DNA from: Utricularia gibba
Lineage: Eukaryota; Streptophyta; Magnoliopsida; Lamiales; Lentibulariaceae
Length of the DNA: 64,000 bases
Reading direction: 5' to 3'
Assembly (NCBI GenBank): GCA_002189035.1
Contig: CM007989.1
Coordinates: 6,243,501-6,307,500, forward strand
This document shows, piece after piece, positions 23,991 to 36,521 of this stretch. Positions within the stretch are counted from its first letter, which is position 1. The number at the start of each line of letters is the position of its first letter. The position numbers were made by a program, and so were the translations under genes. The notes under the pieces were generated by a model. That model searched no databases. It saw only the letters and a program-made list of their open reading frames with translations, and was not told the origin of the DNA.

Positions 23991-26244
23991 TAAAACTCAA
24001 CCAACCGAATGGACCAGCGCTGGTGGCCTGAATCCTGATTGTTCCACCCTCACCCTGTCTGTCTCTGGTCGGCTTGCGAGCATGTTATACGCAGGCGATG
24101 AAATGGATTGAGTTGGCATGACATTAAATTCAAATTCAAATTCCAACTCACAACTGAATTTAAGTTGATTGCGATTTATTAATGGAATAATTGTTTAATC
24201 TTAAATTTTAAGTAATTTGATCTCATATTTCTCTTTAAATGTCAAACCTAATCTTTTGTTAACATGATACTGTCTAATATTCTCACTCATATCGCCTAGG
24301 ACACATGAATGGTAAGTATTAGTCAAATGAAAAAAAAATATTTTTTTAGAGTTTCAAAGGGTTATCTTGTTGATGACAACCTTTAAGGTAAGTGTTGATT
24401 GATGAGACTAATAAAATTTAATAAGTGTTATGAATTATATTATATTTAATTTATAGATTTAAGTGAATTCAAGATTGAAAAGTTTGTTTAAAACTCATGT
24501 AGAATGATTTATTTACAAATGTTCTCCCTTGAGGTAATTTTGATTGGTGTCTAGCATATTAGCTTGAGTTTAACTTATTTTAGATAAAAAGATTTTGAGG
24601 ATTTAAAAAATAATTCATGTTTAGTGTAGAGGTATAATTTATTTAGATTTATGATAAATTTATGTATGGAATTATTGAAATATCCCTTATCTAAAAAAAT
24701 CCAATTCCTTTTTTATTTTTCAACCTCCCCCCTTATCGACAATGTCGGGGGTGTTGTGGATTGTGTTTTCAATCATTAGCTGGGTAAGTTGTGGCCCAGA
24801 TGCATGCTTTAGGCTTCAATTACACGTCTTTCATTGTGAGGAGTTTACTGTGTAAAATTCATTTGACTTTGGTTTAGAATCATCCATTGCAGGGTTAGTG
24901 GGGGAAATGTATGTCTGTCACTCTTTAAATCTTTACATCTCACTTTTCTTTTTCTCTTTTATAGATCGTAAAGATATTTAACTCAACAACTATAAAAAAA
25001 TATAGCAAAAAAAAGGAAATGATACTCAAGTCTAAAAAGGAAAAGGACCTCTTACAAGGCTTGAAGTAGATAATGAAAGTGGATTAGAAAATTGAAAATA
25101 GTTTTAAAAATGAGCATCCCCAAGTAAAGCAGTCAATATTCTCAAAGATTTGTTGGCATTCGTATACATTCAAATATATCAAATAAGGTGCATGCATGAA
25201 AAAAAGACGACTTATGGATTTTTTAATTAGGTTAGATGTCAGTTTTAATGAAATAAACAACACTATAGATGCTAACAAGAAAGCTCAAAAGAAGATTGTA
25301 CATGTATACATTTATTATACTTAAATTTGTTAGACTGGTTCCAATTATGGTTAATTGCAATCATTTGATACAATAAAGTAGTTTAACCTGGTAAGTACTA
25401 ATCATTTTCGATAAAGTAAAAATATTAAATAATAAATAATTATAGCTACATAACTATGATGAGTTCTTCAATCATATGGCATTTATTAGTAAATCTTGAA
25501 CCTGTTGCATCATTATTGATATTGATCAGAAGTACACAGCCCTATGCATTCAACTCCTGCATTTGGGGTAATAACTGCACACACTCATCATAAACCCTGG
25601 AGATGAAATAAAACATAACAAAGTAAAATAATACTTTGAAAAAAAATGAATACCCTAAAATTCATGGATTTTATCGAAAGCCAATATTTTTTACGCTACA
25701 TTTATTTGTATCCAAGTAAATTGAATGCTTTTAACATTATTAAGGTCTCTTTGAGTTTGGTCTAGTAAAAATATTTAAATTTCTGATAAAATACATTGAG
25801 AGTTTGCATGCTTTATTAAGTTTCTATTTGAAATAAAAACTACTTATGTTTAATCACAAAAATACTTTAACATGTTTTTAAAAAGGAAAATCTTCCAAAA
25901 CATCGCAATATCTTTTGAGACATCTCTTCATAGTTCTGCCACATTGACATGTCCAAAAATGGAATTGTTAATTAAATGTTAATTATTAAATTTCTGTAAT
26001 ATTTTTATAGTATGAAAATTTATAAAATATAGTTTTTAAAATTTATATATTTGTAGAATATTAATAAATATATATAGAATTGAACCATTTGAAAATTATG
26101 CTTAATTATAGTATTACAAAAATAAAGCAATTATTATTCTATGGAAATTTTGAATTTTATTAAAATGAATGAAATTGATTTTCGGGAAACCTACCGTGTC
26201 AAACCCTTGAGAACGGCCACCCGTCGTTCTGTATACAGAAGTAG
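23991..26244. other. AT-rich intergenic DNA between CLC-c and homoserine kinase
   Basis: Divergent promoter space. A MITE-like, AT-rich stretch at about 24540-24700 resembles the one near 16.6 kb in wording (TTTAATTTATTTAGATTTA-type phrases). No gene seen. Confidence 0.4.
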
Positions 26245-27348
26245 ATGGCCTCAATCTGCTGCTTCAACTCCGCCGCAGCAGTCGCCGGAGCCGTATCTTT
26301 CTCCAAAACTCATAGAAGCCTTCGGTTTGATGTATCTTCTCTGCCGACTTCATCCGATTATTTATCCACCGAACTGCAGCCCCTTTTCACATCCGTGAGA
26401 TCATTCGCCCCAGCCACAGTCGCCAACTTAGGACCTGGATTCGATTTCCTCGGCTGCGCCGTAGATGGAATCGGTGACTATGTCGATGTCCGTGTGGATC
26501 CGGAAGTTCGCCCTGGACAAATCTCGATTTCCCACATCTCTGGCGCTGGCACGCGCCTCAGCAAGAATCCCCTTTGGAACTGCGCGGGAATCGCTGCCAT
26601 TGCCGTTATGAGAATGCTGAAAATCAGGTCAGTGGGGCTTTCTTTGTCTCTCGACAAGGGTCTCCCTCTCGGTAGTGGGCTCGGCTCCAGCGCTGCCAGC
26701 GCTGCAGCGGCCGCCGTTGCCGTGAATGAATTGTTCGGAGGGCCGTTGTCGCCTTCCCAACTTGTGGCTGCAGGGCTTGAATCGGAGGCGAAGGTCTCCG
26801 GTTACCATGCTGATAATGTAGCTCCTTCGATTCTGGGAGGATTTGTTTTGATTCGTAGTTATGAGCCTCTTGAACTGATGCCTTTGAAATTCCCACATGA
26901 GAAAGAACTGTTCTTTGTATTGGTGAATCCTGAATTCGAGGCTCCGACGAAGAAGATGAGAGAAGCCTTGCCACCGGAGATCGCCATGTCTCAACATGTT
27001 TGGAACTGCAGCCAGGCTGGGGCTTTAGTTGCCTCAGTTTTGCAGGGTAACATTGAAGGATTCGGCAAAGCTTTGTCTTCCGATAAGATTGTGGAGCCAA
27101 AGAGAGCTCCCTTGATACCAGGCATGGCTGCTGTCAAGAAAGCTGCGATTGACAGCGGTGCATTTGGCTGCACGATTAGTGGAGCTGGGCCGACCATTGT
27201 TGCTGTGACGGATAATGAGGATAAGGGTCGGCACATTGGAGAGAAGATGGTGGAGGCTTTCATGGAGAATGGTCATTTGAAGGCGGTAGCCATGGTTAAG
27301 CAGCTTGATAGAGTTGGAGCTAGGCTTGTTAGTTCGGTTTCTAGGTGA
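26245..27348 (+). CDS. HSK: Homoserine kinase, chloroplastic
   Basis: Phosphorylates homoserine to O-phosphohomoserine, the branch-point substrate for threonine and methionine synthesis in plastids. It is a single 367-residue exon, as in known plant HSK genes. Residues 1 to about 50 are rich in Ser and Ala with few acids, fitting a chloroplast transit peptide. The mature enzyme starts near VRSFAPATVANLGPGFDFLG (motif 1 of GHMP kinases, residues 51-70). The ATP-binding PLGSGLGSSAAS lies at 141-152, and the C-terminal glycine motif FGCTISGAGPTIVA at 307-320. The start at 26245 sits just before the Ser/Ala-rich transit region. Loss of function of the Arabidopsis orthologue (DMR1) gives downy mildew resistance. 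No defects seen. Confidence 0.96.
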   Translation: MASICCFNSAAAVAGAVSFSKTHRSLRFDVSSLPTSSDYLSTELQPLFTSVRSFAPATVANLGPGFDFLGCAVDGIGDYVDVRVDPEVRPGQISISHISGAGTRLSKNPLWNCAGIAAIAVMRMLKIRSVGLSLSLDKGLPLGSGLGSSAASAAAAAVAVNELFGGPLSPSQLVAAGLESEAKVSGYHADNVAPSILGGFVLIRSYEPLELMPLKFPHEKELFFVLVNPEFEAPTKKMREALPPEIAMSQHVWNCSQAGALVASVLQGNIEGFGKALSSDKIVEPKRAPLIPGMAAVKKAAIDSGAFGCTISGAGPTIVAVTDNEDKGRHIGEKMVEAFMENGHLKAVAMVKQLDRVGARLVSSVSR

Positions 27349-27728
27349 ATCATTTTTTGTCTTCTGCTAATAAGACCATATTGTTATCGGAGTTGAATTG
27401 CCCTAGAGATTGCCATCGAAAAACTGATCAAAGGAAAAACAGAACATGAAGAAAGTTCATATTTTCCCTTCCAACTCCTACTTCCCTTTGAACTGGGCTG
27501 GAGCCTGGAGGTGATGCATTTCATTGCGAAAAAACAGATACTCACAAAACAAGCAACAGATGCAAATTGTTTCTTATAGATATGCAAAACAAATCACGCA
27601 ACATTGTGAAGAAAGTTCACATCTTCTGGTTAACTGCATCAGAGATGATGCAGTTAATTGTGAGAAGCGTACTGTAACAGTAGAAAGATGGAAATGAAAG
27701 AGGACATGACATAATCTACAAGCAAAGT
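27349..27728. other. Convergent 3' flanks
   Basis: About 380 bases between the stop of homoserine kinase (+) and the stop of the small basic protein (-). It presumably holds both 3' untranslated regions. An imperfect duplicate phrase, GAAGAAAGTTCA, occurs at 27448 and 27608. No gene seen. Confidence 0.5.
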
Positions 27729-28631
27729 TCATATCTTCCTGTTTCTTCTAACTCCCACTTTCTTTTCCTTCACAGCAGCAGATTTCTCAGCATTCATCAT
27801 TACAGGCAATGGGGGCTTCAGGTTTTCTTTTCTAGTAGTGCTTCTAAGTGAGTACCTTGGTGTTTCTTTCACAGCTACTACCCTTGGTTGTGGGTCAGGG
27901 CTCATGATAGTAGCCATTTCTACCAGGGCTTCTACTCTCCTATTAGGGATGATGCTGTCTCTTTTCTTTGCCGACTCAACTCTTACACCAAGATCATAAC
28001 CAGGCTTCTTCTCCTTGATCCCCATGGCTTCGTTTTTCTTTCTTTTGAGTCTCTCGTTTCTCCGGGCTGCATACTCATCGTACAACCTACCCCTTTCAAA
28101 TAAAAGGCCACCACTACCTTCACATCCTTTGCTAGCTCGGGCTCCAAGTTCTTGGTGCAACATTTTCGTCAGAGCGAGTATTTCACATGAAATTGCCTGA
28201 TAATCAGGTCGCAGTTCACATGCTTTCACATCCAAGGAACGATCAGGCATCCCGGGTTTCATCGATGAGCCTGGGATTTCAATTTCCAGGCAGAGAATTC
28301 AAGAGCAAAAAGGCGGAATCAGTTAGGCCATTTCTCTTGCATTATACAGGAAAGTGAAGCATCTTCGAACGACACGAGGGATTAAACTTCAAAAGAAAGT
28401 AGTAAAAAAAGTGACCGTTTCGAATCAGATTTTGAATCTCCCCACAACCAAAATCAATTGTGCGCAACTGAAAAGGCATCCAAATCTACCAATCACAGAG
28501 AACCCACAACATAAAAATCTATGGGCTTCCCAAATACCTGGAGATGAAGGGATTATGTTCGACGACACAGGCTGAAGCGGCTTCCTTGAAAGAGGAGGCT
28601 TAACGCTCGATCTCAGAATCATTTTCGGCAT
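27729..28631 (-). CDS. Small basic plant protein of unknown function, 211 residues
   Basis: Two exons, complement 28538-28631 and 27729-28270, join in phase (CCA-G then GC) to give 211 residues. It starts MPKMILRSSVKPPLSRKPLQ. The middle (ACELRPDYQAISCEILALTK, LFERGRLYDEYAARRNERL) looks like an amphipathic or coiled helix followed by a very basic run (KRKKNEAMGIKEKK). The C-terminus is basic (KKVGVRRNRKI), suggesting a nuclear location. I do not recognise a named family. The coherent two-exon frame, acceptor CCCAG and donor GTATTT support a real gene. The ATG at 28631 has no in-frame competitor in exon 1 upstream of a stop. Confidence 0.7.
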
Positions 28632-30158
28632 ACGTACCTGAATTCGCAGCAGAATGCTGGATGAGAATGAAGGGAAAACTCTCGAGAAGAGTGAGAATAT
28701 ACTTGAAAAAAGAGAGCTTTCTTTTTCTTTGGTTTGAATTGAAAGAAAAACAAGAGCAACCTTGTGATCTCTGAAGTGTAAGCTACTGGTGAGGGGGAGC
28801 GTTTCAGATCTCAACGGTCACTTTTCTCCAATGGGGCAACGGTCACCTTGTTAACCCTACTGCCAGAAATTTTCCGGAATTTGAAACAAGTGTTTTTATG
28901 ACGATTAAAAAATTACATTTTGTTAGAGAAATCCTAATAAATCATCATTATTCAGAAAAGGATAGGCATTTAATCATCTTGGATTCTATGGGATTTTGCA
29001 TCTTTAATAATTCTTGTCATGGAATAACTTATTATTTTTGGATTTTAATTATTACTTAAGTTCCTATAGTCACAATTTACAACAAAAGTATATAAAGTTT
29101 CGTTATATTTATTAAATATATTTAAATTTTCATATTTATTTCAAATGTATTAAACATTTATTACCTAAATGTAATATGTCTGAATGTGAAAAAATCTTTA
29201 AAAAAAACAGTAATTACAAAGTTTAATATTTCATGAAATATTCATATGCATTTCAAATTTACTTTAAATACACATATTAACTACAAATAACATTATTATA
29301 ATTCTTAAATTTAACAAAAAATTTCTAAAATTTAGTAGAAAAGTGTACACCTTCTCACATGTGGGTGATAAAAGTGGTCACCGTATATTTCTTTAAAAAA
29401 ATTACCCCTTTTTTATTATAAAAAATAACATTTTTTATTAAAATTATCTTATAATAATGTTAATTAAATTTTATGAATAATATTCAAAATTAAAAAATTA
29501 GAATTTTTCAAAATTTTTAATTATTTCTTTAAAATATTTAAATATCTAAAAATTTTCTATAATTTTTTTATATTAGTAATTTTTTATAAAATTTTATAAA
29601 TTATTTTTCTAAAATATTAATTCGAATAAATTTTTTACTAAATATATAAACAATTATTAAATTTATTTTTTTAAATAATAAAATACAATATAAATTATTT
29701 TACATTTAACGTCTATTTTATCTAAATTTATCTAAAAAATTATGAATAATTGAACTACTTTATCGTATAAAATTTGTTAAGAATCATCTACTATCACTCA
29801 TTGCATAATTAAATCTAGTTGATGAATAGTGCATTAAGTAAAGTAAAATTTCAATGTAGTTTAATATATGATAATCCATCTACTTAGAAGTCCATAGATA
29901 TAACATGTCTTTTAGTTTCAAAATGATTTACTCGAACATCTTGTTTTTTAATTTAGATCATGCATCAAGGTAAATGATAGTGGTGTCCATTCTCCTTCAA
30001 ATTGTACTACTTGAATTTGAATTTCATAAGCTGTTATATGATGATCAAGATACATCCTTGTATTAGTAATTTTATGAGGATCAATATTCAGTCGTTCGCA
30101 TATTTATATACAGATGTATTATAAAGTTAATAATATAAAATAAATAAAATAGACATAC
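28632..30158. other. Promoter side of the small basic gene, then very AT-rich spacer
   Basis: The first about 250 bases are the presumed leader and promoter. From 28870 the DNA is A/T-dominated with long homopolymer-like stretches. No coding or structured element seen. Confidence 0.45.
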
Positions 30159-30858
30159 TGTTGGGTTACACGCAACGAAAGTTGGGAAAAACAAAAATTT
30201 TTCTCTTTTCGTAACTAGCGATATCTCATATCGTCAATAACATCGAAACTATGATGTCTTTAGCTTGTCCATATGAACTAGAAATCATTCTGACTAGATT
30301 GAAATCAACAAATGTATCACATACATTTTGTCCAAAATATGTTTAAACTATCTCATGATATAAATATCTATATGATACTAATATCTCATATTAGTACTAG
30401 AACTTGATTCAACCCTTGAATCAACATGTTGGAAAAAATGCAATACATTAATACTAATATCTCATATCAGCATTGATTCTTGATTCAACTCTTGAATCGA
30501 CTTATCAGGAAACATGTTGATATCAATGCTAATATCTCATATTAACACTGATTATCCTGAAAACTGAAGAAACATGGAGAATAAACGAAGAACATTACCA
30601 AACTCAAATCCAAAGTCGAGTTATCTTCTTCATATCTCTATTCATTGGTTTTGTTTCTTCTTTAACCCTCTTGATCGCTTTTCCTTTTAGAGAGCAAACA
30701 CCTCTTTCAATAAGAATTCTTAGAATAAGTTATGGAAGTTATCGAACTGTCACATATTTATAGCCAAGCATTGGCATGCATTTTAATGCAACACACTTTT
30801 CAACACGTGTTTACAAATATGGGCTTGGGCATTTAAGAAATTAAATAAATACCTAACA
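30159..30858. repeat. Candidate solo LTR (copia-like), about 700 bp
   Basis: Starts TGTTGGGTTA and ends TACCTAACA, whose inverse begins TGTTAGG, so the TG...CA ends form short inverted repeats as in LTRs. Inside, at 30360-30560, a loose tandem repeat of about 85 bases recurs (phrases ACTAATATCTCATAT, TTGATTCAA-CTTGAATC). Flanking five-base words do not match, so a target duplication is not proven. Confidence 0.4.
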
Positions 30859-30949
30859 CCTATGTTAGAAATTTCTATGTTTCTTGAGATAATTTAGATA
30901 AATACTTCCAATTTGCATAATTAAATCTTTGAATTCCAATTATCTATTT

Positions 30950-32100
30950 TTCAAATTTTTCAACAGATGTAGCATATACCACTTAATTGCATTTTTATCT
31001 AAATCCTTTAGTACTAAAATGAGTGAGAAGATTAGCCCGTAGATGCCGAATGCAATGTCGATGACATTCACCATATTATGGTTAAAAAAGAAGCACTTGA
31101 GATAGTGTTTTTTGAATTGAACTACACCTATATAAGATATGACATATTCCTTGTCCTGTAACAATATAATGATCAAGCAGTCGAATAAATTATAACCAAG
31201 ATTCATCATTTTTGCTATAAACCATTGCAAATGCAAGAGGTAGAAGAAGTTCACAAGTATTCATAGTTATGGCAATCAATAACTTGTGGTTAAACTTTGA
31301 GTAAAAACATGTTCCATCTATTATAATTACAAGTTGAGTTTATTGATAAGCATGAATGCATGGTTTAAAAGCCCAAAATACATACTTGAGTGTTTTAATG
31401 TCAAGAGCATTAGTTTCTTTATATTTGTAGATAACAATCATCTTAGGATTTTCTATCTGAAATCTTTATATGAAGGTATGAATAAAGGCACTAATGACTT
31501 ACATTTGGTATAAACAAGTTCAAATGCTTATCATGCCATGCTTAATATTAAAACACTGTAAATCTCATATATCTCTTAATCAATGTTTGGATAGCTTTCA
31601 CCTTAGTTGTGACATCTTCTTCTAACAATGATCTAGTAATTTCAGCAATATTCATTTCTAATACTCTTATGTGAGTGCAAGTTTGGTTTAAAAATTTGAC
31701 ATGTATGTGGCTTCTCCAATATAGTTATTTTCCATAAATCAAAATGTTTGCATGTTTGAAATGCCTTCTTATAACATCTCAAATCAAGATGTTTTTCTTC
31801 ATTTTTTTATACATAGAACTTACGATCAACTTTTACAGAATACTCATTAACAACATGAAAAAATATTAATTTAGCACCAAATCATTGGTTTTTTATAAAT
31901 GGTGAAAGTGTTAGATGTGAAGGATCAAATATTATATCTTCTAATTAATTATCTAATTGTCTCTCATTTGCGATAAAAATCCTTGCAAAACCTATCATTC
32001 AAAGAAGTCATGAATCAACTTCTCATTTTTATTGGTTTCTTATCCTTATTTATCATAGTAAGTGTCATATTAATCATTCTATCGAACAAAGAATAATTTT
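30950..32100 (-). pseudogene. MULE (Mutator-like) transposase remnant
   Basis: Minus-strand reading near 31390-31070 gives the MULE core in order: FWAFKPCIHAYQ, LVIIDGTCFYSKFNHKLLIA with the first catalytic Asp, LPLAFAMVYSKNDESW, and a C-terminal core piece. Upstream, at about 31650-31560, lies DMNIAEITRSLLEEDVTTKV, the region that normally precedes the catalytic domain. Stops and frame changes occur throughout, so it is inactive. Terminal inverted repeats were not identified. Confidence 0.65.
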
Positions 32101-33000
32101 CTTCTATTCATTCTAAATCATATTGTATAAAGATAAAAAATATGTAAGTAAATAAAAATTATATAAACTATATTAATAAAATTTAAGAAAACAAATATCA
32201 TATTATTAATCTTCCTCTATATCTTGTATATGATTGTTAAAATTGAAATTAGAGTCATTTTCATCTTCTTAGATTGACGTAGTATCGACAAATAAATCAA
32301 TACCCATTTGAACATGTAATGGGTTGAAGACATATAAAAAATCAAGATATGATCCAAGTTCCATAAATCTTGTAAATTTTGAAGTGGAATCATAATATTG
32401 TGTATAAATTATTATTTTATATCAATTAACATATAAACTGTAAAATGATGATAATTGATTTTCTAATTCATTCAATAATATATGACTTTTAAAGTTTGTA
32501 ATAACAATTGGAATTTGATCATATGTTGGATATTCATTGTCATATGCATGGATATTTCCATAAAAGATTGTGTCACAACCCACGTTTCTTGTATATGATA
32601 TTGTTCTCTTTGACACTCAAGGCTTAGGGTTTTACGTAGACTAAACGTGCTTTTCTTTAGAGTTAATATCAAAGATACTCTGTCATGTTCAGGAAAAAGC
32701 CTTGTACAATATTTACATTGTAATTCTATTTAATCTCATCTTCTTTCTCATTTATAATCAATGTGAGATTCACTTAAGGTGATCCTATCACCCTTCTTTG
32801 GATGGAGCATTACATATTGAAAAATAATCTCAATCAGCCTTCTTTGATCACTTAAGGTAATCAATTCCAATTGTTGCTATCAAGAAAATATTATCATAAT
32901 TAATAAAATTAGTATATAAGAATTATTTTTGCAAAAATATGTAAAATTAGATACATTACACTTAATTGTGACCTTTAGCTTAATGCTAGATTAACATTAA
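32101..33000. other. AT-rich transposon debris
   Basis: Short antisense open frames at 32420-32670 are not recognisable. The region continues the MULE flank and may contain its decayed N-terminal part. No feature could be supported. Confidence 0.3.
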
Positions 33001-33560
33001 CATTGATCAAGACTTCAATTTTCACTTGTGAGAAGTTGGACATGTACCAAATCTCAAATTAAACTTAATGATAGTAAAGTTGCTTAATTGAGAAGATTAT
33101 GTCAATCGCTTAAATAAGGGCCGATGGAAATTGATAACATGATCCAAGGTGGTGGCCAAAGGTCATTTGAAGAACATTTTGTACACAACGTTGATTTACA
33201 CTAGGACATTTGAGATAAATGCAACAAAGAAGTATGAGTCTAATTATGCACTATGGCATAAAAGATTCAATCATGTTGGTGCAATGTATGTACTGAAACT
33301 CTTTGAAAAAGAAATTAATAGATCAATAATTGAACAACACTCATTTAACCTTTGATGATTATGTTCATGGCAAGCAATATCAAGCAGCATTCATGGAAAA
33401 AAAAAAGAAAATAAATTCGATCTTGAATATATTATATTATAATATATGCAACATGAATTATAACAGGTGAAAAAATCATATTTTATCTTATTTATTGATG
33501 AAGCTACAAGGAAGAGTTGTGCATTTATATGTCAAATAATACAGATCAATTTTACCAATG
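33000..33560 (+). pseudogene. Ty1/copia pol remnant (gag-pre-integrase and integrase start)
   Basis: Plus-strand frames contain YALWHKRFNHVGAMYVLKL at about 33245, the copia GAG-pre-integrase signature (LWH-R-GH). After a frame change near 33355 comes VHGKQYQAAF, where family members have a Cys-Gly-Lys-Gln motif, then ILFIDEATRKSCAF near 33490, matching the integrase core start (FIDD-TR). Several stops show it is inactive. Confidence 0.65.
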
Positions 33561-34275
33561 AGAATTAAACATATAATTTATGTTAAATAGCACTGATTAC
33601 TTTTACTATTAAACTAAATGATGAGGATTTTTTATGCTAAAATTGCATTTACATTTTCATGTTGGGGTGACAATCAACTTTCTATTTTGATATTTCAATT
33701 ATCAATTTTTGTAAAAAAAATTTTGAAAACGGACACCAATGATTTAATTAATCTAGTATGTTAAAAAAAATTTAAAAGAAAAGAATTCATTTCAATTAGC
33801 TGGTTGTCAATTGATCTATTTTTATAATAAAAAAAATTGTATATTCAAACCAAATCATGAACGGATAAGCTAACTTTTCGACTATTCTTACAATAAATCT
33901 GAATTAATCGTTTGTTCAATTCTTTTGGAATTTACACCCTCGTTTCCACCTTACTCTATGGAATGCGTAGTAGTGCCTATCATAAAAGGTGTAAGGCCCA
34001 CTATTGAACGGGCTTTTGATATTGGGCCGGCGGCCTACCAATTTTATTTCGATTTCAAAGCCCACGTGTGTTACCGATGAATCCGACCGTTGAAGTAACC
34101 TATTTTCCACAAACCAAAAAATTTCTACAACGTTCACTTTCTTCCCTTTTCTCTCTCCTCCACATCCCACTGCTCAAATCTTCGTCTTCTTCTCAAGTGT
34201 TCCTGCAAAATTTCTATTTGGTTCGCTCGTGCTAGTTTGATTTCGAGAGATTTTCTGTTTTTTTTCATATAACAG
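33561..34275. other. Spacer and promoter of the coiled-coil gene
   Basis: AT-rich to about 33900, then GC rises towards the gene. CACGTG-containing text (CCCACGTGTG) occurs near 34060, a possible G-box. Antisense frames here are not recognisable. Confidence 0.35.
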
Positions 34276-36074
34276 ATGGTTAGACGAAAGCCCACCGGCG
34301 GAGCAGTCGATCTGGAGAAGAATTGGGGGAAGATTTTCAATGCAATGGTGACGCTCACAAAGAATCTGGAAAAAGAGAGAAAAATGCTTGAAGGCGAGAT
34401 TAAATATTTGAATGGGGTGGTTCATAAGGTAAATCCTTTTTGTGTAAATTTTGTAGGTGTTTTCCCGCCGAAGGGGGAAATGGGGTCTTTGAGTGATCAT
34501 GGATTCTTAACTTTTTATGGCAGATGAAAATGGAAAAAAAAGTCGTCGCAGCGAAATATGAGTTCTTGTTTGCTGTAAAAGAGACCAAAGCGTCCCTGTT
34601 CAAGGAGAGATATGGTATGCATATATATCAAAGACATCATGCACTAAGTCGGTTAATCTGTTAAGCATGCATATTCGTTGCTCTTATGAGTGAACCAGGC
34701 GGGTTCTAGAAGTAGCATTTGTTCATTCTTTTGAGAAATGGGAAGATGGCAGTCTCGGGATGCATTGAAATCAGTTGCGTTTGCAAGTGACACACAATAA
34801 CATCTGACTTTGAACACATTTCTGGGATCAGGTTCATTTCTTTTGCCCTTAGAAACTTTATTTTTAATTGTAGAGACTGCAGATGGTGACTTGGATGACA
34901 TGCGAGCATTCTTTGAGCAGCTCTCTCGGAAAAGTTCGGCGACACCGGTATGTTTGTGTTAAATAAATTCATCATGCGGTTTCATGATTGGTATAATCAC
35001 TTTCTTGATTGATTTAGGTTTGTGGTTTTGTATTTATCAGAATGCATCTAGTGCTGGTAGCAAGGGCGGCGGCTCAAAAAAAGACACGTTTGAAAATGAA
35101 GTAAGGAAGCTGCAAGCTGAGCTCGAGAAGTGCCAATCGGAGAAAAATCTTGAAATTTCTGCACTGCTTTCAGAGAAAAAGTTTATCTGGAATCAGTATA
35201 ATACAATGGAAGGCAATCTCAAACAGCAACTCAAGAAAAAAGATCTGGAAGTTAAACAGGCAAATGAAAAGATATCTATGCTCATGGATAGAGTTGAGGA
35301 ATTGAAAGCCTCAAACGAAAGGTGGACAGCTGATCATGCCAAGGTTCAATTGGAATCAGATCAAAAGAGCAAAGAGATTTCTAGACTGTTGAAGGAAATT
35401 GAGCACTTAAAATCCAGATCAGAATCATCTTCCCCTTTATTACAAGTCTGCCAGTCACAACGTGCTGCATCCCGTGGAAAATCTGTCAAAGTGGGTACTG
35501 GTACTGGTCGAAGTCTTATCAAAGTGAAGAAAGAAGTTGGCTCTTTGGTAAGTTGACTTTTTCATGTGTGCAAAAACTATGATATCGTTCTTGTGATGCA
35601 ACTATGTTTGCTTCTTGAATTGTGCTTTTGTTCTATTATTCAATTCTTTGGATGATTTTTTTGAAATGCATAGAAAGCCTCCTAGAACTTATCCACTCTA
35701 AATTTGTCACGTGCTAACCATTCAAACGGTTTAAACAAGTGCTTCTGCTATATGCAGATGACACATACCAGGGGTGCTCACACCTCAAATGGACGTAGAG
35801 CTTCCAAGGTCTGTTTGTTCGTTTTTTTTGTTTCTTTTGGATCTTTGTTTACTCTGCATTTGTTAATTATGTTTACAGAACTTAGAAAACCAAACTTGCT
35901 CATGATTCTGATGTAATAAATACTGACCTGCAGGATCGCAGAAGAAGCTCAACAGGGAAAGCAATTGAATGCATTAAAATCACAGATGATGATGCCCTCA
36001 GCACCCCAAAGTTGTTCACATCCTCGTTCAAGGTCCCCAAACTGAAGACATCTTCCTCTCCGCACGCAGCTTAG
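34276..36074 (+). CDS. Coiled-coil protein of unknown function, 338 residues
   Basis: Six exons: 34276-34428, 34524-34614, 34874-34947, 35041-35547, 35758-35808, 35934-36074; all phases close to 339 codons including TAG. Residues 1-50 start MVRRKPTGGAVDLEKNWGKI and continue into a helical, Lys/Glu-rich region. After a Ser/Gly linker (ASSAGSKGGGSKK, about residue 110) there is a long heptad-rich coiled coil (VRKLQAELEKCQ through LKEIEHLKSR, about 125-245). The C-terminus is basic and Ser-rich (GRRASKDRRRSS, KVPKLKTSSSPH), suggesting chromatin, microtubule or nuclear contacts. I do not recognise the family, and no catalytic motif is visible. Donors and acceptors are canonical GT-AG. It converges with the synaptotagmin gene. 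Confidence 0.75.
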
Positions 36075-36521
36075 TTCTGGGAGTCATCTTCCTTTTGTTG
36101 CCGGACGTTTTCCGGAGTTGAGTTTTAATAGGTATGTGTGTATATTGCTTCTCTAGATTTAGAAATGTTGTATGCTAATATTCCTTGATGCTTAGTTGTA
36201 TCATATGTATGCCTTTTTTAATATGGTCATATCAGTAGCAACTCTTCGTGTGTTGTTTGATGTGAAGAATACATGACAGCTCGATCATGTTCCTGTGTTA
36301 TCATTTTAAGGAGATATCCATATCCTGTAACTTTTTCAAAGGGTCCATTGCAAGAGGCAGTGTTACCCCTAAATTCAAATTCTCTGTGAGCATTGAAAAG
36401 TTGCAGAAGCAGAAGAAGCCTGGACAATTGACAGGGTAGCAGTTGGGGAACAGCGATGAACGTAGTTAATGAAAATGGACGTGTGAGAAGAAAGAAGGCG
36501 GGAGAGTTGAGAGTCGTTTCC
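36075..36521. other. Convergent 3' flanks of the coiled-coil and synaptotagmin genes
   Basis: About 450 bases between two stop codons facing each other, presumably both 3' untranslated regions. No gene seen. Confidence 0.5.

Noticed and set aside
26624-27100. Long antisense frames inside homoserine kinase
   Set aside because: Shadow frames of a well-conserved coding exon without motifs of their own.
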